Origin: Curtobacterium sp. PhB115 | GTDB lineage: Bacteria; Actinomycetota; Actinomycetes; Actinomycetales; Microbacteriaceae | Reading direction: 5' to 3' | Length of the DNA stretch: 64,000 bases | Assembly: GCF_003752025.1 (NCBI RefSeq) | Contig: NZ_RJKR01000012.1 | Coordinates: forward strand, 124,001-188,000 | Made by a program: the position numbers and the translations under genes | The notes under the pieces: generated by a model | The model's input: the letters and a program-made list of their open reading frames with translations, nothing else | Told to the model about the DNA's origin: nothing | The model's database searches: none | Part shown: positions 31,323-40,437 of the stretch, one piece after another | Layout of the letters: each line of letters begins with the position of its first letter | How positions within the stretch are numbered: position 1 is the first letter of the stretch

Positions 31323-32006
31323 GTGGAACCGCGGCCGCTCGCCGAGCTCGTCGACCCGGGTTGGGCGTCGGCGCTGGCGCCCGTCGAGGACGACGTGCAC
31401 CGGATCGGCGCGTGGTTGCGGGACGAGCACGCCGCCGGACGGCACTCCCTGCCAGCCGGTGCCGACGTGCTCCGTGCCTTCACCACACCGTTCGACGCCG
31501 TGAAGGTCCTGGTCGTCGGCCAGGACCCGTACCCGACGCCCGGACACCCGATCGGGTTGTCCTTCGCGGTCGACCCGGCGGTCCGGCCGGTACCGCGCAG
31601 CCTCGCGAACATCTACAAGGAGCTCGCCACCGACGTCGGGGTCGCGCCGCCCGTGCACGGTGACCTCCGTGCCTGGTCGGATCAGGGTGTCCTGCTGCTC
31701 AACCGCGTGCTGACCGTGCAGGCCGGTGACGCTGGCAGCCACCGCGGCAAGGGCTGGGAGGCCGTCACGGACCAGGCCGTCCGGGCGCTCGTGGCCCGGG
31801 GGACCCCGCTCGTCGCCGTGTTGTGGGGTGCGCAGGCCGGCTCGGTGCGTCCGCTCCTCGGCGACACCCCGGTGGTGGCGTCCGCACACCCGAGTCCGCT
31901 GAGCGCGTCGCGGGGGTTCTTCGGCAGCCGCCCGTTCTCGCAGGTGAACGCCCTGCTCGAGGCGCAGGGTGCGGAACCGGTCGACTGGGCACTGCCCGCG
32001 GAATAG
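31323..32006 (+). CDS. ung: Uracil-DNA glycosylase, family 1
   Basis: 227 aa from GTG 31323. Removes uracil from DNA. Motif [17 protein letters not shown] carries catalytic Asp68, and motif [14 protein letters not shown] carries the leucine intercalation loop and catalytic His. Length is typical. It has no Shine-Dalgarno sequence of its own and begins five bases after the S51 stop, so reinitiation is likely. Confidence 0.95.
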   Translation: MEPRPLAELVDPGWASALAPVEDDVHRIGAWLRDEHAAGRHSLPAGADVLRAFTTPFDAVKVLVVGQDPYPTPGHPIGLSFAVDPAVRPVPRSLANIYKELATDVGVAPPVHGDLRAWSDQGVLLLNRVLTVQAGDAGSHRGKGWEAVTDQAVRALVARGTPLVAVLWGAQAGSVRPLLGDTPVVASAHPSPLSASRGFFGSRPFSQVNALLEAQGAEPVDWALPAE

Positions 32007-32009
32007 GCT
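32004..32009 (+). promoter_or_regulatory. Leaderless -10 box
   Basis: TAGGCT overlaps the ung stop codon (TAG at 32004-32006) and ends seven bases before the GTG at 32017. The stop codon of one gene therefore doubles as the promoter of the next. Confidence 0.55.
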
Positions 32010-32016
32010 CGGCACC

Positions 32017-32628
32017 GTGCTCGAGGAGGAATACCAGCGACGGCGGGTCCTGCCGCGACACCTGCGTGCCCGGCCGGCGAGCGAGACGGCCTTCGAGTAC
32101 CGCATCCGTGCCGCCGAGCCGAGCGACCTGCCCGACGTGCGCGAGATCCACACCCACTACGTCCGGAACTCGTCGGTGACCTTCGACCCGTCGGCGTTCA
32201 CGTTCGCCGCGTGGAAGAAGCGCTACGACGACATCCGGAAGCGGAAGCTGCCGTTCCTGGTCGCCGAGAACCCCGCCGGGCACATCCTCGGCTACGCCCT
32301 GGTCGACGCGTGGAACCCGCGGGACCGGTCGAACCGGGTCGTCGAGGACTCGATCTACCTCGGTGCGGCGTCCGGCGGCAAGGGCCTCGGACGGGCGCTC
32401 ATGGAGGCGTTGCTCGACGAGTGCCGGTCCGCCGGGGTGCGCGAGGTCGTCGCCGTGATCGCCGACCGCCAGGCCGAGGCCTCGATCCGCCTGCACGAAC
32501 GGCTCGGCTTCGAGGAGGTCGGCCGGATGGGCAAGGTCGGCTACAAGTACGACCGCTGGCTCGGCACCGTCACGATGCGGCTGCGCCTGCGCGGTCCCCG
32601 GCTCTTCACGCGCAGCGTGCGTCGCTGA
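32017..32628 (+). CDS. GNAT acetyltransferase, phosphinothricin-acetyltransferase-like
   Basis: 203 aa from GTG 32017, chosen from the -10 box at 32004. After ~25 charged residues a GNAT domain starts (YRIRAAEPSDLPDVREIHTHYV), with GGKGLGRALMEALL as the acetyl-CoA loop and LHERLGFEEVGRMGKVGYKYDRW, the motif of PAT/methionine-sulfoximine acetyltransferases. Likely acetylates an amino-acid-like toxin or metabolite. The N-terminal extension and the basic last ten residues are not part of the domain. A 22-base-arm palindrome follows ten bases after the stop. Confidence 0.88.
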   Translation: MLEEEYQRRRVLPRHLRARPASETAFEYRIRAAEPSDLPDVREIHTHYVRNSSVTFDPSAFTFAAWKKRYDDIRKRKLPFLVAENPAGHILGYALVDAWNPRDRSNRVVEDSIYLGAASGGKGLGRALMEALLDECRSAGVREVVAVIADRQAEASIRLHERLGFEEVGRMGKVGYKYDRWLGTVTMRLRLRGPRLFTRSVRR

Positions 32629-32638
32629 CGCGGGAACC

Positions 32639-32686
32639 ACCGGACTGGAGGCCCGTGGCGACGCCGCCACGGGCCTCCAGTCCGGT
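32639..32686. terminator. Long palindrome at convergent junction (type B)
   Basis: Perfect 22-base arms (32639-32660/32665-32686) around ACGC lie between the GNAT gene and the GntR/FCD gene. The core is the same as at 20891-20934. Confidence 0.75.
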
Positions 32687-32697
32687 GTGGGGTCGCG

Positions 32698-33414
32698 TCA
32701 GCCTGCCGGGGCCTCGGTGATGAACTCGTCGCGCGTGATGCGGACCAGTTCCGCGGCGGCGGCTGCGGCCGCAGCCGCGTCGCCGTCGACGAGCGCCCGT
32801 CCGACGGCCTCGTGCCGGAGTGCGGCCTCGCGCGTCCAGCGGGTGATGGTGTCGCGGGACTCGGACGTGCGGGTGCGGAGGAGCGCCTCGACGGTTCCGG
32901 CGAAGTGGGCGAAGACCGCGTTGCCGGAGCCGGTGAGCAGGGCGGTGTGGAAGCGGACGTCGGCTTCGAGGTAGGCGCGGCTGTCCTCGCGGGAGCAGGC
33001 GTCGAGCATGTCCTCGGCGGCGCGGAGCACCGCGCGTGCACCGGCACCGGCACCGGCACCGCTGCCGCTCGCTGTGAGTGACGCCGCGACGGGCTCGACG
33101 CCGAGCCGGAGTTCCAGCAGCTCACGCTGCTGCTCGAAGTACGAGGGGGAGGCGCCGCGCCACCGGATGACCGTCGGCGCGAGGAGTTCCCACGACCCGA
33201 TACCGAGCACCTGCGTGCCGACGCGCTGCCGGGGTTCGACGAGTCCGAGCGACTGGAGGACCCGCAGTGCCTCGCGGACGACGGACCGCGACACACCGAA
33301 CTCGGCGGCGACGAGTTCCGGCCGGACCACTGCTCCCTGCGCGAGCTCGCCGTCGACGATGCGCTGCCCGAGCGTGTCGAGCACGTGGGCGTGGAGACCT
33401 CGTCCGGTCGGCAT
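32698..33414 (-). CDS. GntR-family (FCD/FadR) regulator of the gluconate genes
   Basis: 238 aa. Winged helix (~8-70, RPELVAAEFGVSRSVVREALRVLQSLGLVE) and an FCD effector domain (~95-225) with the metal-site histidines (FHTALL and HEAV among them). A Gly/Ala/Ser run (~116-126) interrupts a helix-connecting loop. GGAGGAACG precedes the ATG. It is divergent from gntP-gntK, and a TCTGATTAATCAGA palindrome lies at the promoter between them, so control of gluconate uptake is a strong inference. Gluconate or its phosphate is the expected effector. Confidence 0.88.
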   Translation of the reverse strand: MPTGRGLHAHVLDTLGQRIVDGELAQGAVVRPELVAAEFGVSRSVVREALRVLQSLGLVEPRQRVGTQVLGIGSWELLAPTVIRWRGASPSYFEQQRELLELRLGVEPVAASLTASGSGAGAGAGARAVLRAAEDMLDACSREDSRAYLEADVRFHTALLTGSGNAVFAHFAGTVEALLRTRTSESRDTITRWTREAALRHEAVGRALVDGDAAAAAAAAAELVRITRDEFITEAPAG

Positions 33415-33512
33415 CGTTCCTCCATGCAGTACGCATCGCGCGATCGCGTGACGTCGGGTCCATCGAATCGGCAGACTGCTCCGGAGGACGGGTGGCGCGC
33501 GGTGGATCGTCG

Positions 33513-33531
33513 TATAGTCTGATTAATCAGA
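33513..33531 (+). promoter_or_regulatory. gntPK -10 box with overlapping operator
   Basis: TATAGT (33513-33518) abuts the perfect 14-base palindrome TCTGATTAATCAGA (33518-33531), sharing one base. A repressor there would block open-complex formation. The palindrome is AT-rich in GC-rich surroundings. Confidence 0.65.
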
Positions 33532-33619
33532 TTATTGAGGGTCGACGCACCGAGCGCCAGACCGCCCTCGACACGAAGGCGACGGAGCCGCGCGGCAGCG
33601 GCTCCAGGAAGGGGCCCTG

Positions 33620-35185
33620 ATGCCTCACGCTCTCCCGGATCACCTGGGCACGGTCCGTGCCGCCGGCAGCGTTCTCGCTGCCGGCACCGAGACGGTCGAC
33701 CCGTCCGGTCCGATCCCGCAGCTGATCATCGCGGCGCTGCTCGGCATCGTCGTGATCATCGTCCTCATCACGTGGTTGAAGGTGCACCCCTTCATCGCGC
33801 TGACCATCGGCGCCCTCGGGGTCGGCATCGGTGCCGGCCTCGCACCCGACAAGGCGGTGACGAGCTTCGGCGTCGGCTTCGGCGCGACGATGACGAGCGT
33901 CGGCATCCTGGTCGGCCTCGGGTCGATGTTCGGCAAGATGCTCGTCGACTCCGGCGCCGCGGACCGGGTCGTGGACACCCTCGTCCGCAAGTCGTCGAAG
34001 GCCGCGCTGCCCTGGACGATGGCGCTCATCGGGGCCCTGATCGGGCTGCCGATGTTCTTCGAGGTCGGCCTCGTGTTGTTGATCCCGATCATCGTCCTCG
34101 TCGCCAAGCGCAGCGACGTCCCGATCATGAAGATCGCCGTCCCCGCCCTCGTCGGGCTGTCGACGATGCACGCGTTCGTCCCGCCGCACCCCGGCCCGCT
34201 GGTCGCGATCTCCACCGTCGGCGCGAACCTCGGGACGACCCTCGCGTTCGGCATCGTCCTCGCGATCCCGGTGATCATCCTGGCCGGCCCGGTCTTCGCG
34301 CAGTTCGCGGCGCGCTGGGTCGACATCCCCGCGCCCGACCTGTTCGGTTCCCGCGGTTCGGGCACTGGTTCCGGCTCGGGTTCCGGTTCCCGTGCGGCGT
34401 CCGACGACCCGGCCCACGCCGGTCGACAGGCCCGTCGCGGCACCGCGACCCAGGACACGGCGTCGCTGCCGAACGGCAAGAGCGACTTCACCCGCGTCAT
34501 CAGCGAGCCGCGCAGCCCGTCCTTCACGGTCGCGCTCATCGGCATCCTGCTGCCCGTCGTGCTCATGCTCGCCCAGGCCGTGCGCGAGGCAACCGTGCCC
34601 GACGCCGCCGGCTCGTGGGTCAGCCTGCTCGACTTCCTCGGGTCGCCGATGATCGCCATCGGCATCGCCGCCGTGTACGCCATGATCTTCTTCGCGATCG
34701 GCGGCGGCATGGACCGCTCAGCGGTGGCGAAGTCGCTCGAGAGCGCACTGCCGCCCGTCGCCGGGGTGCTCCTCATCGTGGGTGCCGGTGGTGGCTTCAA
34801 GCAGGTCCTCATCGACACCGGCATCGGCGGCGTGATCGCCGACGCGGTCAAGGACTCCGGCATCTCGGTGCTGCTCGTGGCGTGGGTCGTGTCGGCGCTC
34901 GTCCGCGTGGCCACCGGGTCCGCCACCGTCGCCACGGTCACCGCGGCCGGCATCATGGCCCCGATCGCGCAGGACCTGTCCTCGCCGGTCGTCTCGCTGC
35001 TCGTGCTCGCGATCGGCGCCGGATCCGTGTTCCTGTCGCACGTCAACGACGCCGGCTTCTGGCTCGTCAAGGGCTACCTGAACACCACCGTCGGCCAGAC
35101 CTTCAAGACCTGGACGGTCCTCGAGTGCCTCATCTCGGTGTTCGGTCTGCTCGGTGTGCTGCTCGCGGGGGTGTTCATCCATTGA
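33620..35185 (+). CDS. gntP: GntP-family gluconate:H+ symporter
   Basis: 521 aa, about 12-14 helices. VPPHPGPLVAI, GSATVATVTAAGIMAP and LSHVNDAGFWLVKGYL are GntP signatures. The central cytoplasmic loop is lengthened by a Gly/Ser/Thr microsatellite (~243-258) and a basic stretch. AGGAAGG precedes the ATG. The last four bases overlap gntK (TTGA). It imports gluconate or a related sugar acid for phosphorylation by GntK. Confidence 0.94.
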   Translation: MPHALPDHLGTVRAAGSVLAAGTETVDPSGPIPQLIIAALLGIVVIIVLITWLKVHPFIALTIGALGVGIGAGLAPDKAVTSFGVGFGATMTSVGILVGLGSMFGKMLVDSGAADRVVDTLVRKSSKAALPWTMALIGALIGLPMFFEVGLVLLIPIIVLVAKRSDVPIMKIAVPALVGLSTMHAFVPPHPGPLVAISTVGANLGTTLAFGIVLAIPVIILAGPVFAQFAARWVDIPAPDLFGSRGSGTGSGSGSGSRAASDDPAHAGRQARRGTATQDTASLPNGKSDFTRVISEPRSPSFTVALIGILLPVVLMLAQAVREATVPDAAGSWVSLLDFLGSPMIAIGIAAVYAMIFFAIGGGMDRSAVAKSLESALPPVAGVLLIVGAGGGFKQVLIDTGIGGVIADAVKDSGISVLLVAWVVSALVRVATGSATVATVTAAGIMAPIAQDLSSPVVSLLVLAIGAGSVFLSHVNDAGFWLVKGYLNTTVGQTFKTWTVLECLISVFGLLGVLLAGVFIH

Positions 35186-35718
35186 GCGAGTCGTCCGCCA
35201 CCGCGCCCGACGCAGCCCTCGACGCCCGCGTCCTGGTCGTGATGGGCGTCTCCGGGTCCGGCAAGTCCACCGTCGCGGCGATGGTCGCCGAACGACTCGG
35301 GTGGGAGTTCGCCGAGGGGGACTCCATGCACCCGCAGGCCAACGTCGACAAGATGCACGCCGGGACCCCGCTCACCGACGAGGACCGCTGGCCGTGGCTC
35401 GACGTCGTCGCCGGCTGGATCCGCGGGCACCTCGAGGCCGGCACCAACGGGGTCGTGACCTGCTCGGCGCTGAAGCGGTCCTACCGCGAGGTGCTCCGGG
35501 CACCCGGCGTCGTGTTCGTGCACGTCGCCGGGGACGGCGCGCTGATCGAGGCCCGCATGAGCTCGCGGTCGGGGCACTTCATGCCCACGTCGCTCCTCTC
35601 CTCGCAGCTCGCGACCCTCGAGCCGCCGCAGCCCGACGAGGCGCACGTCACCGTCACCGCCGACCGCACCCCAGAGGCCGAGACGGACGAGGTGCTCGAG
35701 CTGCTCGGGCTGGGCTGA
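35182..35718 (+). CDS. gntK: Gluconokinase
   Basis: 178 aa. Walker A GVSGSGKS (residues 22-29), then FAEGDSMHP, LTDEDRWPWLD and SALKRSYREVLR, all GntK hallmarks. Phosphorylates gluconate to 6-phosphogluconate, which enters the pentose-phosphate pathway. The start is a TTG that overlaps the gntP stop by four bases; the next in-frame start would fall inside the first beta strand. Translation is probably coupled to gntP. Confidence 0.93.
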   Translation: MSESSATAPDAALDARVLVVMGVSGSGKSTVAAMVAERLGWEFAEGDSMHPQANVDKMHAGTPLTDEDRWPWLDVVAGWIRGHLEAGTNGVVTCSALKRSYREVLRAPGVVFVHVAGDGALIEARMSSRSGHFMPTSLLSSQLATLEPPQPDEAHVTVTADRTPEAETDEVLELLGLG

Positions 35719-35796
35719 GGGTCGGTCGGTCCCCGGCACGATGGCCGGCACGGCCATCGACGACTCGCTCTCGCGCCTCGCAGGTTCGCCGACCGC

Positions 35797-36180
35797 TCAG
35801 CCGACCGCACCGTCAGCGCCGGCCGGCTGCCAGAGCTGCAGACCGTTCCCCTCGGGGTCGACCAGGTTCGCGAAGCGCCCGTTCGGGTAGGCCGCGGGGT
35901 CGACGTCCACGGTGGTGCCGGCCCGTCGCAGTTGCTCGACCATCCGGTCGAGTGACTCGACGCGCAGGGTGACGGACCACCGTGCCGTGGTCGTGGCCAG
36001 GTGCGGGGAATCGGCGTCCATCGGACCGAAGACGGTCGGACCGGCCTGCTGCCGCCACGACGACGTCTCGTAGTCGCCGGGCGGGGCGTCGATGCCGAGG
36101 TGGTCGGCGTACCAACGCGACAGCTCGTCGGGGTGCTCAGCCGCGAAGAAGAACCCGCCGATCCCCGTGACCTTCTCCAT
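35797..36180 (-). CDS. VOC/glyoxalase-fold protein
   Basis: 127 aa, two beta-alpha-beta-beta-beta modules of the vicinal-oxygen-chelate fold: GIGGFFFAAEHPDELSRWYADHLGI in the first, FANLVDPEGNGLQLWQP in the second, where the metal-ligand glutamate of enzymatic members is replaced by Gln in LQLWQP. It may therefore be a binding or resistance protein rather than a glyoxalase. It stands alone, convergent with gntK. Confidence 0.82.
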   Translation of the reverse strand: MEKVTGIGGFFFAAEHPDELSRWYADHLGIDAPPGDYETSSWRQQAGPTVFGPMDADSPHLATTTARWSVTLRVESLDRMVEQLRRAGTTVDVDPAAYPNGRFANLVDPEGNGLQLWQPAGADGAVG

Positions 36181-36213
36181 GGCCGCAGTGTGCCACGTCG
36201 GGGCGCCCCGAGG

Positions 36214-37128
36214 TCAGCGGAAGCGGATCGCGGTGCCGACCGGTAGTTCGGCGAGGGTGTGCGTCATCGCGGCGGAGATCCGGACGCAGCCGTGCGAGCT
36301 GCCGGTGGGGTCCGGGTAGTAGTGCAGCGCGGTGAGCGCCGCGTTGCCGCCGTACGACGGGATGCGCGACGAGTGCGCGCCGGTGAGGATGATCGGGTTG
36401 CCCTGCGTGTACGCCACGCGGGTGTCGACGTACGAGGCTTCGACGTACGTGGCGGTGTCGACCGGGGTCGGGTCCTCATCGGTGCCGAGCCGCGCGGTCT
36501 CGGTCGCGGTGACCTCGCCGCTCTTGGTGACGACGGACACGGTGCTCGCGGCGACGTCCACCTCGACCATGCGGTCGGTGGCGGCGACGGTGAAGTCCGC
36601 CGCACGCGCCCAGGCGAAGGTCGCACTCGGTGCGTCCGGGTCGCCGCCGTCGCCGGGCGTGCGGTTGCGGGCCGGCGTCGAGACGAGCAGCATCCCGCCG
36701 TCGGCTCCGGGGGAGCGTCCCCACACGGCGGTGGCGGCCGGCAGGTCGATCGTCGAGACCAGGTGGGAGAGCGTCGCGACCGGACGGGCCCGGGAGGACG
36801 GGCTGGCGTAGAGGGCCACGAGGTCGTGGCGCGGGGTGGCGATCAGCCAGGTGTCCTCCGGCGTGACCGACGCCCCGTCGAGCAGCTCGGGGACGACGGC
36901 GTCGTGGTACGCCAGGGGCAGGGCGGCCAGCGTCGCGGCGGACGGGGCGGCGGGGACCGCTCGGAGCGTCGGCGTGGGTGTCGGCGTCGGGGTGGGACTC
37001 GTCGTGGTGGTGCGTGCCGCTCGGGTCGGTCCGGGATCGCCGGGCGCCGTGGTCAGTCCGACCACGATGCCGGCCGCCGCGAGCAGCGCTGCCCCGCCGG
37101 CCACCGCCGCCCAACCCCGGCGACGCAT
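36214..37128 (-). CDS. L,D-transpeptidase (YkuD)
   Basis: 304 aa from the ATG at 37126-37128. An N-terminal membrane anchor (~4-27) precedes a Thr-Pro repeat stalk (~40-55), a long extracytoplasmic region, and a YkuD catalytic domain ending in HYYPDPTGSSHGCVR, with His279 and Cys281 the active pair. Likely makes 3-3 peptidoglycan cross-links or attaches proteins to the wall. The first base of its ATG is the last base of the ABC-F stop codon (TGATG), making it the last of five overlapping genes. Confidence 0.88.
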   Translation of the reverse strand: MRRRGWAAVAGGAALLAAAGIVVGLTTAPGDPGPTRAARTTTTSPTPTPTPTPTLRAVPAAPSAATLAALPLAYHDAVVPELLDGASVTPEDTWLIATPRHDLVALYASPSSRARPVATLSHLVSTIDLPAATAVWGRSPGADGGMLLVSTPARNRTPGDGGDPDAPSATFAWARAADFTVAATDRMVEVDVAASTVSVVTKSGEVTATETARLGTDEDPTPVDTATYVEASYVDTRVAYTQGNPIILTGAHSSRIPSYGGNAALTALHYYPDPTGSSHGCVRISAAMTHTLAELPVGTAIRFR

Positions 37129-38792
37129 CAGCGTTCCGTGACCCGGCCGGCCTCGACCCGCCACTGCCGGTCGAGCCGGACGGTGTCGAGCATGCGGCGG
37201 TCGTGGGTGACGAGCAGGAGCGTGCCCTCGTAGGACTCCAACGCCTGCTCGAGCTGTTCGATGGCGGCGAGGTCGAGGTGGTTGGTGGGTTCGTCGAGCA
37301 CGAGCACGTTGACCCCTCGGGCCTGCAGCAGCGCGAGGCCGGCACGGGTGCGCTCGCCGGGGGACAGCGCCGAGGCCGCGCGCGCGACGTGGTCAGCCTT
37401 CAGCCCGAACTTCGCCAGCAGGGTGCGGACCTCGGCGGTGGTGTACTCGGGCACCAGCGCCTCGAACGCGTCGGCGAGCGGCTGGTCACCCGTGAACGCG
37501 GCGCGGGCCTGGTCGATCTCGCCGATCGCGACGGCGCTGCCGAGTGACGCGGTACCGGTGGTCGGTGCCTGCTTGCCGAGGAGTGCGCGGAGGAGCGTGG
37601 ACTTGCCGGCGCCGTTCGGGCCGGTGATCCCGATCCGGTCGCCGCCGTCGACCTGCAGCGACACCGGCCCCAGGGTGAAGTCGCCCTGCGTGAAGGTGGC
37701 GTCGGCCAGGGTGGCGACGACCGCTGACGACCGGGGTGCCGCGCCGATCGTGAACTCGAGCTGCCACTCCTTGCGGGGCTCCTCGACCTCGTCGAGCCGC
37801 GCGATGCGGGACTCCATCTGCCGGACCTTCTGCGCCTGCTTCTCGCTCGACTCCGAGGCCGCGCGACGACGGATCTTGTCGTTGTCGGGGTTCTTCTTCA
37901 TCGCGTTGCGGACGCCCTGGCTGGACCACTCCCGCTGGGTGCGGGCACGCGAGACGAGGTCGGCCTTGGTGGCGGCGAACTCGTCGTAGGCGTCGCGCTT
38001 GTGCTGGCGTGCGACGGCGCGCTCCTCGAGGTAGGAGTCGTAGCCGCCGCCGAACAGCCGGTGCGAGTTCTGCGCGAGGTCGAGTTCGAGGACGGCGGTC
38101 ACGGCCCGGCCGAGGAACTCACGGTCGTGGCTGACGAGGACGACCCCACCGCGGAGCCCCCGGACGAACTGCTCGAGCCGATCGAGCCCGTCGAGGTCGA
38201 GGTCGTTCGTCGGCTCGTCCAGCAGCACGACGTCGAACCGGGACAGCAGCAGGGCAGCGAGTCCGACCCGTGCGGCCTGCCCGCCGGAGAGCGCCGTCAT
38301 CAGGGAATCCGGGCCGACGCCGTCGACGTCGGTGCCCACCTCGAGCCCGAGGTCGGCCAGGACGGCGGGGATGCGGTCCTCGAGGTCCGCGGCGCCGGCG
38401 GCGAGCCAACGGTCGAGCGCGACCGAGTACCGGTCGGCGGCAGCGTCACCGGCGTCCGGGTCTCCGAGGGCGGCAGCGGTGGCGTCCATGACAGCCGTGG
38501 CCTCGGCGCACCCGGTCCGTCGACCGATGTAGCCCGCGACGGTCTCGCCCTCGACCCGCTCGTGCTCCTGCGGCAACCAGCCGACGAAGGCGTCCCGCGG
38601 TGACAGCGAGACGGTCCCGGCAAGGGGTTCGTCGACCCCGGCGAGCAGCCGGAGGAGCGTGGACTTGCCGGCACCGTTCACGCCGACGAGGCCGATCACG
38701 TCACCGGGGGCGACCGTGAGGTCGAGCCCCTCGAACAGTGTGCGGGCGGCGTAACCGCCGGAGAGGCCCTTGGCGACGAGCGTGGCGGTCAT
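37128..38792 (-). CDS. ABC-F family ATPase
   Basis: 554 aa, two ABC domains and no membrane segment. Walker A motifs GVNGAGKS (~37-44) and GPNGAGKS (~387-394), signatures LSGGQAARV and LSPGERTRA, and Walker B LLDEPTND and VLDEPTNH. The inter-domain linker is long, basic and Lys/Arg-rich. ABC-F proteins act on the ribosome, either resolving stalled translation or protecting against antibiotics; which applies here is not decidable. It overlaps pxpC upstream (ATGA) and the L,D-transpeptidase downstream (TGATG). Confidence 0.92.
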   Translation of the reverse strand: MTATLVAKGLSGGYAARTLFEGLDLTVAPGDVIGLVGVNGAGKSTLLRLLAGVDEPLAGTVSLSPRDAFVGWLPQEHERVEGETVAGYIGRRTGCAEATAVMDATAAALGDPDAGDAAADRYSVALDRWLAAGAADLEDRIPAVLADLGLEVGTDVDGVGPDSLMTALSGGQAARVGLAALLLSRFDVVLLDEPTNDLDLDGLDRLEQFVRGLRGGVVLVSHDREFLGRAVTAVLELDLAQNSHRLFGGGYDSYLEERAVARQHKRDAYDEFAATKADLVSRARTQREWSSQGVRNAMKKNPDNDKIRRRAASESSEKQAQKVRQMESRIARLDEVEEPRKEWQLEFTIGAAPRSSAVVATLADATFTQGDFTLGPVSLQVDGGDRIGITGPNGAGKSTLLRALLGKQAPTTGTASLGSAVAIGEIDQARAAFTGDQPLADAFEALVPEYTTAEVRTLLAKFGLKADHVARAASALSPGERTRAGLALLQARGVNVLVLDEPTNHLDLAAIEQLEQALESYEGTLLLVTHDRRMLDTVRLDRQWRVEAGRVTER

Positions 38793-39700
38793 GCCCCAAT
38801 CGTCCCATCTCGGCGGGCCCCGACGATCCGGAAGCGGATCGCGTCGCCGGGGCGGAGCTGCGCGGCACGGTCGACCGACGCCGGGGTGAGGACGGCGACG
38901 ACCGGGTAGCCGCCGGTGACCGGGTGGTCGGCGAGGAACACCACCGGGGAGCCGGTCGGTGGGACCTGCAGCGACCCGGTCTCGACGCCCTCGCTCGGGA
39001 GTTCACGGGTGACGGTGCGTCGGAGGGGCTCGGCGCCCTCGGTCCGGACCCCGACCCGGTCGCTGTCGGTGCCGACGCGGTACTCCTGGCCGGTCAGCAC
39101 CCGGTGCCAGTCCTCGGTGAACCAGTCGTCGCGCGGACCCGCGGTGACCTCGAGCACCGTGGGCTCCCACGGTCGGGGGAGCAGCGGGGGTGCGACCGCG
39201 TCGACGATCGGCCACCCGGCAGCATCCGAACCGACCGGCAGCACGTCCCCGGCGGCCACCGGCGCCGGACCGAGCTGCGCGAGCGTGTCCCACGAGCGGC
39301 TGCCGAGGACCGGCTCGACCGCGAACCCACCGCGGACGGCGAGGTACACCCGGAGGCCCGACGCGGGCGCGCCGACGTGCAGGGTGTCGCCCGGAGCAAG
39401 GGTGAGCACCTCGAACGCGGCCGCGCCGCGGACGCTCCCGTCTGCCCGCGTGACGGACACCGGACAGGCCGCTCCGGCCGTGGCGGCGACCACGTGCGCG
39501 TCCGTGCGCAGCGAGACGGAGCCGAGCAGTGCCTCCAGGACGGCCGCTTCGGGGAGGTTCCCGACCATGCGGTTGGCGAGCGCCGCGGATCCTTGGTCGG
39601 CGGCGCCCGCCGCTCCGAGGCCGACGTCACTGAACCCGGGGCGACCTAGGTCCTGCACGGACGCTCCGGGGCCGGCGCGGACGACGGTGAGCGCACTCAT
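38789..39700 (-). CDS. pxpC: 5-oxoprolinase subunit C
   Basis: 303 aa from the ATG at 39698-39700. Carboxyltransferase-like domain of the urea-amidolyase/KipA type: PGASVQDLGRPGF near the start, LAVRGGFAVEPVLGSRSWDTLAQLG in the centre and PPTGSPVVFLADHPVTGGYP near 250. With PxpA and PxpB it hydrolyses 5-oxoproline to glutamate using ATP, disposing of a spontaneous glutamine/glutathione by-product. ATGA overlaps on both sides tie it to pxpB and the ABC-F gene. Confidence 0.93.
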   Translation of the reverse strand: MSALTVVRAGPGASVQDLGRPGFSDVGLGAAGAADQGSAALANRMVGNLPEAAVLEALLGSVSLRTDAHVVAATAGAACPVSVTRADGSVRGAAAFEVLTLAPGDTLHVGAPASGLRVYLAVRGGFAVEPVLGSRSWDTLAQLGPAPVAAGDVLPVGSDAAGWPIVDAVAPPLLPRPWEPTVLEVTAGPRDDWFTEDWHRVLTGQEYRVGTDSDRVGVRTEGAEPLRRTVTRELPSEGVETGSLQVPPTGSPVVFLADHPVTGGYPVVAVLTPASVDRAAQLRPGDAIRFRIVGARRDGTIGA

Positions 39701-40437
39701 GCTGGACGGGCCTCGACGAAGCGGATCCGGGTGCCGGCCGGTGCCAGTGCCGGCTCGGTGCGGTCGAGGGACCACATCGCGACGTCGGTGCGGCCGATCA
39801 GCTGCCAGCCGCCGGGCGACGTGCGCGGGTAGACGGCGCTGAACTCGCCGGCCAGGGCGACGGCGCCGCTCGGGACCCGGGTGCGAGCGGTGGGGTGCCG
39901 CGGGACGTCGAGCGAGGGTTCCGTGCCGGTGAGGTACGCGAAGCCCGGTGCGAACCCGCAGAAGGCACTCGTCCAGACCTGACCGGTGTGCCACGCCACG
40001 AGCGCTCGGGCGCTCCGGCCCGTCGCACGGGCGACGGCGTCGAGGTCCTCGCCGTCGTAGGTGACCGGGATGACGAGCGGGTCGGTGCGCACAGCCGCGG
40101 TGTCGACGACCGGTTCGACGTGGTCGAGTGCGGAGTGCACGCGCAGCGCCCCGGTGACGGCGGGGTCGAACCGGACGAGGAGCGTCCGGGCGCCGGAGAC
40201 CACCTCGGTGACGCCGGGGACGACGGTGGCGGTGAGACCGGCGCGGAACGCGACCGTGTCGGCGAGGGTGGGGAACGTGACGAGGAGCGCTGCGGTGCCG
40301 GCGGCACGGACGTCGAGGGTGCCGGGGGCGCTGGGGGTACCGGGGGCGCCGGGGGCGCCGGGGGCGCCGGGGGCGCCGGGGGCGCTGGGGGTGCCGGGGG
40401 CGCTGGGGGTGCCGGGGGCGCCGTCGAGCTCCGTCAC
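39697..40437 (-). CDS. pxpB: 5-oxoprolinase subunit B, with collagen-like N-terminus
   Basis: 246 aa from the GTG at 40435-40437 that overlaps the pxpA stop. The KipI-type domain (~41-240) has [10 protein letters not shown] and [17 protein letters not shown], the family signatures. Residues ~6-40 are an unusual Gly-Ala-Pro/Gly-Thr-Pro collagen-like stretch, encoded by a 9-base repeat, and have no counterpart in ordinary PxpB. Another downstream start could avoid the repeat, but none is well placed. The stop overlaps pxpC (ATGA). Confidence 0.9.
   Translation of the reverse strand: MTELDGAPGTPSAPGTPSAPGAPGAPGAPGAPGTPSAPGTLDVRAAGTAALLVTFPTLADTVAFRAGLTATVVPGVTEVVSGARTLLVRFDPAVTGALRVHSALDHVEPVVDTAAVRTDPLVIPVTYDGEDLDAVARATGRSARALVAWHTGQVWTSAFCGFAPGFAYLTGTEPSLDVPRHPTARTRVPSGAVALAGEFSAVYPRTSPGGWQLIGRTDVAMWSLDRTEPALAPAGTRIRFVEARPA
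40320..40423. repeat. GGGGGCGCC-type 9-base microsatellite in pxpB
   Basis: About eleven 9-base units alternating GGGGGCGCC, GGGGGCGCT and GGGGGTGCC encode the Gly-Ala-Pro run. Copy number is likely to vary between strains. Confidence 0.85.
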
